Source: Thaumarchaeota archaeon UBA183 (lineage in GTDB: Archaea > Thermoproteota > Nitrososphaeria > Nitrososphaerales > UBA183). From it: a DNA stretch of 5,716 nt. The stretch covers positions 1 to 5,716 of the forward strand of contig DAEE01000064.1 of assembly GCA_002495205.1 (NCBI GenBank), read 5' to 3'. The notes beneath the pieces are model-generated. The model saw only the letters and a program-made list of their open reading frames with translations. It was not told the origin of the DNA and searched no databases. This document shows positions 1 through 5,716 of this stretch, one piece after another. How positions within the stretch are numbered: position 1 is the stretch's first letter; each line of letters begins with the position of its first letter. The position numbers and the translations under genes were made by a program.

Positions 1-3
1 AAG

Positions 4-1731
4 ATGGAAGCTCTGAAGGACTGCGGGCCCGACGTCAAGCGTCTCCTGCGCTTCGGAGTCGACTTCGCCTCCGCTGCGGCCACTTCCAAGAAGTTCTTTG
101 GGACCGACACGGTCGAATACATCGCCATAGACGGGACCGACGCCGTCGACCAGCAGCTCGACCTGATTGTCTTCTATGTTGGCGCCTTCGCCTATTCGGG
201 GATGGTGAAGTTTGGCGCTGACCGGGTGGATGTCGGGCCGCCCCGGGCGACGGCGGGGAACCTATCCGCGTCGGCCGCCGTCCCTCTATCCGAGGAAGAC
301 GCGGCCCAGGTCTTCGGCCAGAAGCGGGAGTCGGGGGTCGAAGTCGACGCCGAACGGCTTCCAACGGCGCTGATGCATGTGGCCGAATACTATCTCGCCT
401 ACCAGACCATCGCCACAGACCCCTCGATCAAGATAGTCCTCCTGGACAGGACCCTCGCAGGCGACACTGCCCATCTGGTCTGGAGCACACGCGATTTCCT
501 CAGGGACAAGCTTTGCGTCCTGCAGGGCATGGACACCCCATGGGGCAGGGTAACGGCATGCGACCTCGAGCTGGCCCGCATGCTCCTCCCCAACAGGGAA
601 CTCGAGATTCCTCCCCCAAGGAGCCAGCTTCTCAAATTCGTTGCGATTCTCGAAATGTTCGGGGGCGAGTCCCTGACCGCAGAGGACCTGGTGGCGCGAA
701 TCGGGGCCGACCCCAGGTGGGTGGAGCGCCTCCGGGACGACCTCGTGGAGTTCGACGAGAGATTCGAAGCCTTCGACCACTCCTCCCCTTCGTTCAAACT
801 GAAGGAAGGGACATCGTTCTACTGGGAAAGGGTGCTACACGCCGCTCTTGAAGTCACCGGGCACATATTCAATCCGGCGGGCGGACATCCGCTTCGCATC
901 GGAAAGGGAGGATCCGAGTTCTGGATCACAGCCGACGATCTGGACTTCCTGGTCCTCGTCCTCATAAGGGCTCTCACCAGGAAAGCCTGGGCCGAAGGAA
1001 TCCTTCCGATTGGCTTCATCAAGGACACCAACGCCTTCGAGTTTCTCAAGGCAGCCGTCCCGCTCATGGTCAGTTCAGGCCTCCTGAGTCCCTCCAGACG
1101 GTTCCCTAACTTCAACAGCGACAAGATGCTATTTCAGACCAACAGCGTGGTAAACGCCGCCGACATCCCTACGCCTTGGCATACGCCCGAGATCGACGCC
1201 TCGTTCAGGACCATGGCCCCCCAGCCCGACAGCGCCCTGGGCAAGGGGGAAGCTCGGGTGAACGGCGCCTTCGAGAATGTCATCTATCCCGAGAGGGTGT
1301 ACGCCAAGACCTACATCCAGCTCTGGAGCAGCGAGTCGACCCCCAGCGTAAGAAGCCACGTGTTCACCTACGACAGGCCCGTCTTTCCAGGCTACGACCA
1401 CTGGGACGAGCTCGTAGTATACAACAGGGACGGCCCGTCTGACAGCAAAATCAGGCCTGTCCTCCACCTCCTCAGGGGGTCGCCGATGACCGACATGACA
1501 ATGGCGATGCTCTACGAGATGGGGAAGGAGGTCATCCCCGAGGCCCTGGGGCACAACTACCCCCTCTTCCTCGCTGACAAGAAGGCGAAATCCATACTGG
1601 AAGAGACCCGCCAGGCGTACCTCGGGGCCGTGGCATTAGAGATGGCAAGGTCCGACCTCGACCAGCAGGTTCTCTTCTCGCGGAAGTTCAGGGACTACCG
1701 CAGCCAAATAGAGGGCAAGAGGAGGTCCTAG
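4..1731 (+). CDS. nurA: NurA-family nuclease, long form with central insertion
   Basis: The 575-residue protein is probably the nuclease partner of the HerA ATPase encoded 3 bases downstream; by family knowledge NurA is a metal-dependent nuclease in DNA-end resection. Visible NurA-like signs are an N-terminal strand ending in the acidic motif AIDGTD (D43), a helix with E128 (HVAEYYLAY), a second acidic motif VLLDRTL (D148), a strand ending in a lysine (IGFIKD, K340), and a C-terminal GHNYPLFLADKKAK motif (516-529) resembling the family's closing GYPxPLxxAH/D motif. Classical archaeal NurA proteins have roughly 330-350 residues, so about 200 are extra, mostly between D148 and the C-terminal motif. 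Residues 207-250 look like a helix-turn-helix. The ATG at 4 is the first visible start, but only three bases lie upstream and they are in frame (AAG), so the true start may be outside the window. The family call rests on motifs and context, not on an alignment. Confidence 0.75.
   Translation: MEALKDCGPDVKRLLRFGVDFASAAATSKKFFGTDTVEYIAIDGTDAVDQQLDLIVFYVGAFAYSGMVKFGADRVDVGPPRATAGNLSASAAVPLSEEDAAQVFGQKRESGVEVDAERLPTALMHVAEYYLAYQTIATDPSIKIVLLDRTLAGDTAHLVWSTRDFLRDKLCVLQGMDTPWGRVTACDLELARMLLPNRELEIPPPRSQLLKFVAILEMFGGESLTAEDLVARIGADPRWVERLRDDLVEFDERFEAFDHSSPSFKLKEGTSFYWERVLHAALEVTGHIFNPAGGHPLRIGKGGSEFWITADDLDFLVLVLIRALTRKAWAEGILPIGFIKDTNAFEFLKAAVPLMVSSGLLSPSRRFPNFNSDKMLFQTNSVVNAADIPTPWHTPEIDASFRTMAPQPDSALGKGEARVNGAFENVIYPERVYAKTYIQLWSSESTPSVRSHVFTYDRPVFPGYDHWDELVVYNRDGPSDSKIRPVLHLLRGSPMTDMTMAMLYEMGKEVIPEALGHNYPLFLADKKAKSILEETRQAYLGAVALEMARSDLDQQVLFSRKFRDYRSQIEGKRRS
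1721..1726 (+). promoter_or_regulatory. Ribosome binding site for herA
   Basis: GGAGGT lies inside the last codons of the nurA-like gene, with 8 bases between it and the GTG at 1735. This is a strong Shine-Dalgarno match at normal spacing. It decides the GTG start of herA over the next in-frame ATG at 1888, and it points to translational coupling of the two genes. Confidence 0.8.
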
Positions 1732-1734
1732 GAC

Positions 1735-3534
1735 GTGCAGGCATTCGACGACATAGACGGCGAATTCAAGGCCAGGCTCAGGGACATAGCGACGACGACC
1801 CGCTCGACTGTGGACAATTCCACGGTCACCTTCCGGACCGCCCGCATCGAGTGCGAATACACACCGAAGGTAATCAAGCGCCTCGCCATGGGCCAGCTCG
1901 TCGCCATCCCCAACGTTCAGGCCCTGGGGGAGAACAGTTCCTATTCCCTGTACGAAATCGCGGACGTCTATCCCATGCACTATTCCATGCTCACACTCGA
2001 CAGATCCCAGCCGGCAGCCATCCGCACAGAGTTCATGGAGCTCATACAGAAGGAGTGGGAGAAGGGGTCGAAGAGCACCTGGATCGAAATCGTCGCCGCG
2101 CCCATCGGCCATGTCATGAAGGCGGCGAGCGACGGGGTCTCCTACGAGAAGAAAGGAATGGCCCCGCTCACGGGGAGCCAGGTCAAGCTGCTTAGCAAGG
2201 AGTCCATCCAGAAGCTCATATGCTACCTGCCTTCGAAGGGAGACAGCAGGGACTACTCTCTGGGCACCCTGCTCGGTTTCACCGACGCCTCGATTCCTTT
2301 CTCGGTCAACTTGGAGAGCCTGATTCACTACATGGGGGGCGTCTTCGCCTTCACCGGCTCGGGCAAGTCCAACCTCACAGCCACTGTCATCCGGAAATCG
2401 CTGAGGGCCATACCCGACCTCAAGGTGGTGATCTTCGACGTCTCAGCGGAATACGGCATCCACATCCTCGATGTCCTCAACGAACTGCCGAGCAGGATTC
2501 TGTTCACTGACTACTTCGGCGACAGCAAGAACCTCCCCGCCGAATACTTCAAGCGCCACGCCACCCCCGAGAGCCTGGCGGGACGTGAGAAGGAGTTCCT
2601 CCCGAAAATCTCGAACCTCTTCACAGATGGGAAGGTCGAGTTCCTCCAGAGCCGGCTCGCGGGCGAAGAGGATGTGGCTAGGTTCAGCACCTACGAGGGG
2701 CTCATAGAGGTACTGACCAACACTCTGAACGACAGGTACGGCGCCGTACAGCAGAAGATACTCGTGCCTCAGGTCGTAGAGACCATAAAGCAGTTCCTCA
2801 GGGAGAACAAGATTGAGCTCGAAGCGAGGTTCAGCCCGAAGACGTCGGAGCTCGTAGCCAAGATACAGCCCCTGCTTTCGGACCTCGGAACCAACAGCTC
2901 CCTCAAGAAGACCTTCGACAGCCTCGCCACGGTCATCGAGTCAATACCCGAGGCTCCGGAACCCGAAGGTGGATACACGTGGAACATGCTCGCAGACGAG
3001 ATCCTCTCGCTCGACAAGGCCTCCCCGAGGGTGTTCGTGGTGAACCTTCCGGAGGCGGAGGACGCCAGGCTCGAGACCGCCAACGTCATCAACGAGGTAT
3101 TCAGGAAGCGGAAGCGGAGCTTCACGCTGTCTCCGCGCGTTCTCTTCGTCATCGACGAAGCTCAGGAGTTCATCCCCCAGACGCCCAGAAAGGAGGACGG
3201 GACTGATCAATCGAGCCGGGCGGTGGAGAGGCTCCTCCGCCACGGGCGGAAGTACCACCTGAACTGCTGGATCAGCACCCAGAGAGTGGCGCACCTGAAC
3301 ACCAACGCCCTCCAGCAACTGCACAGCTACTTCGTGTCGACCATGCCCAGGCCCTACGACAGGCAGCTGATCTCCGACACCTTCGCCATAGACGACGCGT
3401 TCATGGAAAGGACCCTCGCCTTCCAGAACGGGGACTGGCTCCTCACCAGCTTCAAGGCGACGGCGACTCAGAACATCCCTGTCTTCTTCCACGCTGACAA
3501 CAACGAAGATGTCCTGGACTCCTATCTGAGGTAG
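1735..3534 (+). CDS. herA: HerA-family DNA translocase/helicase ATPase
   Basis: The 599-residue protein is a FtsK/HerA-superfamily ATPase, expected to form a hexameric ring that translocates duplex DNA and works with NurA in end processing. Residues about 25-130 are strand-rich and fit the N-terminal HAS-barrel. Walker A is AFTGSGKS (205-212). The strand VVIFDVSAEY (231-240) matches the HerA D-x-x-x-E-Y motif. Walker B is VLFVIDEAQEF (469-479; D474, E475). The GRKYHLN motif (504-510) is in the place of the trans-acting arginine region, followed by the sensor WISTQR (512-517; Q516, R517). Between residues 240 and 465 lies a long, largely helical, charged segment that makes the protein about 100 residues longer than the roughly 500-residue crenarchaeal HerA. 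The GTG start is supported by GGAGGT upstream; starting at the ATG at 1888 would remove the first barrel strands. The gene ends 10 bases from the convergent MFS gene, so no mre11 or rad50 follows. Confidence 0.9.
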   Translation: MQAFDDIDGEFKARLRDIATTTRSTVDNSTVTFRTARIECEYTPKVIKRLAMGQLVAIPNVQALGENSSYSLYEIADVYPMHYSMLTLDRSQPAAIRTEFMELIQKEWEKGSKSTWIEIVAAPIGHVMKAASDGVSYEKKGMAPLTGSQVKLLSKESIQKLICYLPSKGDSRDYSLGTLLGFTDASIPFSVNLESLIHYMGGVFAFTGSGKSNLTATVIRKSLRAIPDLKVVIFDVSAEYGIHILDVLNELPSRILFTDYFGDSKNLPAEYFKRHATPESLAGREKEFLPKISNLFTDGKVEFLQSRLAGEEDVARFSTYEGLIEVLTNTLNDRYGAVQQKILVPQVVETIKQFLRENKIELEARFSPKTSELVAKIQPLLSDLGTNSSLKKTFDSLATVIESIPEAPEPEGGYTWNMLADEILSLDKASPRVFVVNLPEAEDARLETANVINEVFRKRKRSFTLSPRVLFVIDEAQEFIPQTPRKEDGTDQSSRAVERLLRHGRKYHLNCWISTQRVAHLNTNALQQLHSYFVSTMPRPYDRQLISDTFAIDDAFMERTLAFQNGDWLLTSFKATATQNIPVFFHADNNEDVLDSYLR

Positions 3535-3544
3535 GTCGCCGGAT

Positions 3545-4996
3545 TCAGTCAGCGTCTGACTGCGACAGTTCCTCGAACTTGGGCTTGGGTTTCTTGGCCA
3601 TGAAAGCCGGCACGGCAGCGAACAGGCTGATGAACCCCATTATCAGGAAAAGCCCGTGTATGGAGCCGATGAACTGCCCCTCCAGCATTGTGCTCACGCC
3701 GCCCGTCGCCCCAGAGAATATGGCCTGGAGCACCGCGGTGGGGACGCTGGCGGCCATGACTGCGAACGCCAGGCCCAGGCTCAGCAAGAACCCGGTGTTC
3801 ACCAGGGTGGACGACATCCCTGAAGCAATCCCCCTCCTGGGAGCCGGAGTTGCGTTCATTATGGACGCCACATTCGGGGCAACGAACAGCCCCCCGCCCG
3901 CCCCGGCGAGCAGCATCGGCGGCAGCAGCTGCGTGTAGCTCGCGTTCCCCAGCGGGAGGGGTGCCAGGCCGAACCAGAACAGGGCCACAGACGTGATGAG
4001 CAGGCCCGCAGTAGCGAACCCCCTCGACCCGTACCTGTCCGAGAGGTAGCCGCTCAGAGGGCCCAGGGTGACGAACGCGACGGAGAAGGGGATTAGCCAG
4101 AGGCCCGCTGTGAAAGCGTCCAGAAGGAGGACCCCCTGGAAGTAGAACACCAGCACCAGCGAGACCCCTCCCCTCGCGACCGAGGCCAGCAGGTTGCTTG
4201 CCATCCCCGCCGCGAAGGCCCTTATCTTGAAGAGGGACAGGTCCATCATCGGGAACCGGACCCGGGTCTCTGCGAAAACGAACGCGCCCACAGCCCCCAT
4301 CCCCAGGACCATCAGCGCGATGTACTCCAGGGACCAGCCTTCAAGCGCTCCCAGCATCAGCCCCACCAGGAAGACTGTAAGGCCACCGGAGAAGAGCACG
4401 TTCCCTATGGGGTCGAGCTTCTCCCCGCGTCTGCGCTCTGAGGTCTCCTTGAGCTTGAAGTAAGCCCAGATGGTCGCGAAAGTCCCCACAGGGATGTTAA
4501 TCCAGAAGATTGACCGCCAGCCCAGGAAAGAACCTGCGAGTATCCCCCCGAGCGCGAGGCCCAGCACAGACCCGATCACCCCTGCCACCTGGTTCAGACC
4601 CAGTGCCCTCCCCCTCTCAGTCGCAGGGAAGACGTCGGTCAAGATCGCCGCAGCATTTGAGAAGATCAAGGCTCCCCCTGACCCCTGTACCAGCCTGAAC
4701 ACCACCAGGGAGAGGCCGCTCGGAGCAATGCTGCAGAGCGCGGACCCGACCGTGAAGAGCGCGAACCCCGTGTTGTAGAGCCTGACCCTCCCGAAGATGT
4801 CTGACAGCCGCCCGAAGCTCATCAGGAGTGAGGCGGTCACCAGGACATACCCCATTATGATCCAGACGGCCTCAAAGGGGCTTGCGTGGAGGTCCGAGAT
4901 GATGGTAGGCAGGGCGATCAGGACGATATTCGAGTCGAGCACCGCCATGAAGGCGCCGATCGTGGTGTTGGTCAGGACTACGTACTTGTACTGCAA
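3545..4996 (-). CDS. MFS drug:H+ antiporter, DHA2 (EmrB/QacA) type
   Basis: The 483-residue membrane protein has about 14 hydrophobic segments, as expected for the 14-helix DHA2 family of proton-driven multidrug exporters. Helix 1 carries LDSNIVLIALP (20-30), matching the family's LDxTIVNVALP motif with membrane aspartate D21. Motif A is GRLSDIFGR (62-70), motif B is RLVQGSGGA (R101), and the motif C region is GSVLGLALGG (142-151), with leucine where many antiporters have proline. A second motif A-like loop, GYLSDRYGSR, is at 316-325. The cytoplasmic tail (468-483) is short and charged. The start is TTG at 4996: it is the first start after an in-frame TGA at 5009-5011, and it keeps the characteristic N-terminal VLTNTTIGAFMA. 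The next ATG (residue 17) would cut into helix 1. No strong ribosome binding site is seen. The substrate cannot be told from the sequence; a drug, lipid or metabolite is possible. Confidence 0.9.
   Translation of the reverse strand: MQYKYVVLTNTTIGAFMAVLDSNIVLIALPTIISDLHASPFEAVWIIMGYVLVTASLLMSFGRLSDIFGRVRLYNTGFALFTVGSALCSIAPSGLSLVVFRLVQGSGGALIFSNAAAILTDVFPATERGRALGLNQVAGVIGSVLGLALGGILAGSFLGWRSIFWINIPVGTFATIWAYFKLKETSERRRGEKLDPIGNVLFSGGLTVFLVGLMLGALEGWSLEYIALMVLGMGAVGAFVFAETRVRFPMMDLSLFKIRAFAAGMASNLLASVARGGVSLVLVFYFQGVLLLDAFTAGLWLIPFSVAFVTLGPLSGYLSDRYGSRGFATAGLLITSVALFWFGLAPLPLGNASYTQLLPPMLLAGAGGGLFVAPNVASIMNATPAPRRGIASGMSSTLVNTGFLLSLGLAFAVMAASVPTAVLQAIFSGATGGVSTMLEGQFIGSIHGLFLIMGFISLFAAVPAFMAKKPKPKFEELSQSDAD
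3546..3562. repeat. Perfect 7-bp inverted repeat between convergent genes
   Basis: The arms CAGTCAG (3546-3552) and CTGACTG (3556-3562) are exact reverse complements around a 3-base loop CGT. The structure starts 12 bases past the herA stop and takes in the MFS stop codon and last codons, so it can form in both mRNAs. No T-tract follows on either strand, so a classical intrinsic terminator is not supported. It may protect or define 3' ends, or be chance. Confidence 0.5.
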
Positions 4997-5032
4997 TTCT
5001 CGGAGTTCTCACAGGCGCCAAAAGTGGTTGCG

Positions 5033-5044
5033 AATAAGATTTTC
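5033..5044 (-). promoter_or_regulatory. Candidate archaeal BRE/TATA promoter for the MFS gene
   Basis: Read on the minus strand, GAAAATCTTATT resembles the archaeal BRE-TATA arrangement (a GAAA-like BRE, then a TTTATA-like box). It sits in the most A+T-rich patch of the 87-base gap. Transcription starting about 26 bases downstream of the box would give a leader of roughly 13 bases before the TTG at 4996, typical of short archaeal leaders. The TATA match is imperfect (CTTATT). Confidence 0.45.
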
Positions 5045-5048
5045 ACCA

Positions 5049-5064
5049 TGCCGCGCTGTCGGCA
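5049..5064. repeat. Short inverted repeat upstream of the MFS promoter
   Basis: TGCCG (5049-5053) and CGGCA (5060-5064) flank a 6-base loop CGCTGT. The hairpin lies between the permease stop (5084) and the candidate TATA element (5033-5044). It could be a 3' structure of the permease transcript or a regulator site. At 5 bp in G+C-rich DNA, chance is a real possibility. Confidence 0.3.
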
Positions 5065-5083
5065 GCCAGGCCCCCGGCCCCTG

Positions 5084-5716
5084 TCACCTATTCCCGAATC
5101 TCTTGAAGACCTGGACGCCCACTGCGAGTATGATGACGCTGCTCGCAATCACAGCCCCGAGGTCAGTCAGGACTGCCGGGCTTGTCACCGAGGCCCCTCT
5201 GGTCCAGAGGGATGTTATGGCGTCTGTCACGTAGTACGCGGGCAGAACCCTCCCGGCCGCCTGGGCAGCCGGTGAAAGGGCTGACCCTACGAAGGTGCCA
5301 AGGAAAAGCTGGGGCATCAGGAAGAGGAAGGATATCCCCGTGGCCGACCCTGCCGACCGGGACACCGCGGCTGCTATCAGGCCGAAGCCGATGTTGCAGA
5401 GGGCGAACACTGTGATGAGGAGGAATCCGACGGCCAGCCCCGGAGCCCCGGCATCGGGGTGGTAGCCCAGAGCGTAGACGCAGGCGAATACGAGCGCCGC
5501 CTGGAACAGCCCGACGACCAGGTAGGAGACTACCGATCCCATCACAATGTCCCCGCTCGTCGTCGGGGTGATCAGGATTCGGCCCAACACCCCGCTCTCC
5601 CTGTCGGTGGTGTAGGACTGGGCTACTATCATTATCATGTAGATTGAGGCGAAGGCGAAGAGGCCTGGAGCGAAGGACTCGAATACCGAATTCTTCTGAA
5701 CCTCCACCCCGGACGG
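5084..5716 (-). CDS. ABC-2 type transporter permease, C-terminal part (5' end beyond window)
   Basis: The 210 visible residues are the C-terminal part of an ABC-2 family membrane subunit, which moves drugs, lipids or polysaccharides using a separate ATPase. The frame is open to the window edge (three codons, P-S-G, precede the GTG at 5707), so that GTG is not a credible start and at least the first helix and N-terminus are missing. About five hydrophobic segments are visible (fragment residues 18-35, 61-85, 94-118, 126-144, 186-204). Between the first two is the loop TTDRESGVLGRILITPTT, matching the family's conserved E-x-G-x-L-x-x-I-L-x-T-P element. PQLFLGTFVG (135-144) followed by LPAYYVTDAI (158-167) matches the late helix and the closing LPxxY motif of DrrB-like permeases. 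The ATPase gene is not in the window and may lie upstream of the permease, to the right. The 87-base gap to the MFS gene makes co-transcription uncertain. Confidence 0.88.
   Translation of the reverse strand, partial: PSGVEVQKNSVFESFAPGLFAFASIYMIMIVAQSYTTDRESGVLGRILITPTTSGDIVMGSVVSYLVVGLFQAALVFACVYALGYHPDAGAPGLAVGFLLITVFALCNIGFGLIAAAVSRSAGSATGISFLFLMPQLFLGTFVGSALSPAAQAAGRVLPAYYVTDAITSLWTRGASVTSPAVLTDLGAVIASSVIILAVGVQVFKRFGNR

Noticed and set aside
286..1554. Several minus-strand open frames opposite the nurA-like gene (286-780, 399-797, 819-1124, 1129-1554)
   Set aside because: They overlap one another and the real gene, and none shows a known motif. They are shadows of high third-position G+C.
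1888..1890. Internal ATG as alternative start of herA
   Set aside because: It has no ribosome binding site match as good as GGAGGT before the GTG at 1735, and it would remove the first strands of the N-terminal barrel.
1636..2328. Long open frame (230 codons) on the minus strand spanning the nurA-herA junction
   Set aside because: It lies opposite well-supported genes with clear motifs, its translation is Arg/Val/Gly-rich with no recognisable domain, and long antisense frames are expected in G+C-rich DNA.
2941..3492. Open frame of 183 codons on the minus strand inside herA
   Set aside because: It is antisense to the Walker B and sensor region of HerA, has low-complexity composition rich in Val, Glu, Leu and Arg, and has no ribosome binding or promoter signal that I could see.
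1735..3534. HerA as part of a known HerA-Sir2 or HerA-DUF4297 antiphage pair
   Set aside because: The coupled partner shows NurA-like acidic motifs and no Sir2 NAD-binding or other defence effector motif that I recognise. A defence role is kept only as an open alternative.
5066..5083. G-rich run on the minus strand just after the permease stop, considered as terminator or quadruplex
   Set aside because: Its arms do not pair cleanly, no T-tract follows, and it has too few separate G-runs for a convincing quadruplex.
4470..5234. Plus-strand open frames (4470-4778, 4797-5234) opposite the MFS gene, the second crossing the intergenic gap
   Set aside because: The translations look like random basic and Ser/Pro-rich peptides, and the opposite strand encodes a clear transporter with all family motifs.

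Overview
The window is G+C-rich DNA (62-65% in the stretches I counted by hand), tightly packed with two pairs of genes facing each other. It most likely comes from an archaeon. The signs are a NurA-like nuclease paired with a HerA-type ATPase, frequent AGG arginine codons, GTG and TTG starts, a GGAGGT ribosome binding site, and a BRE/TATA-like element in the only sizeable intergenic gap. The phylum cannot be fixed from the sequence alone. A TACK-type lineage (Thaumarchaeota or Bathyarchaeia-like) is a guess from the look of the MFS protein.

Positions 4-1731 (+) encode an unusually long NurA-family protein, and 1735-3534 (+) encode a HerA-family hexameric translocase ATPase. Only 3 bases separate them, and the herA ribosome binding site lies inside the end of nurA, so they form one co-translated unit. 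By family knowledge, HerA pumps or unwinds DNA and NurA degrades it, in resection of double-strand DNA ends. The NurA here has about 200 extra residues in the middle of the fold, including a helix-turn-helix-like stretch, and its C-terminal active-site motif looks altered. These are the most interesting points in the window.

Positions 3545-4996 (-) encode a complete 14-helix MFS drug/proton antiporter of the DHA2 type. Positions 5084-5716 (-) hold the C-terminal part of an ABC-2 type permease that continues past the right edge. Both are membrane exporters on the same strand. The 87-base gap between them holds a candidate archaeal promoter for the MFS gene and a small hairpin. herA and the MFS gene converge with 10 bases between their stop codons, and a perfect 7-bp hairpin overlaps the MFS stop.

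The two gene pairs have no evident functional link: one is DNA processing, the other export. I see no RNA gene, CRISPR array, insertion sequence or other mobile element. No stretch longer than 87 bases lacks a gene.
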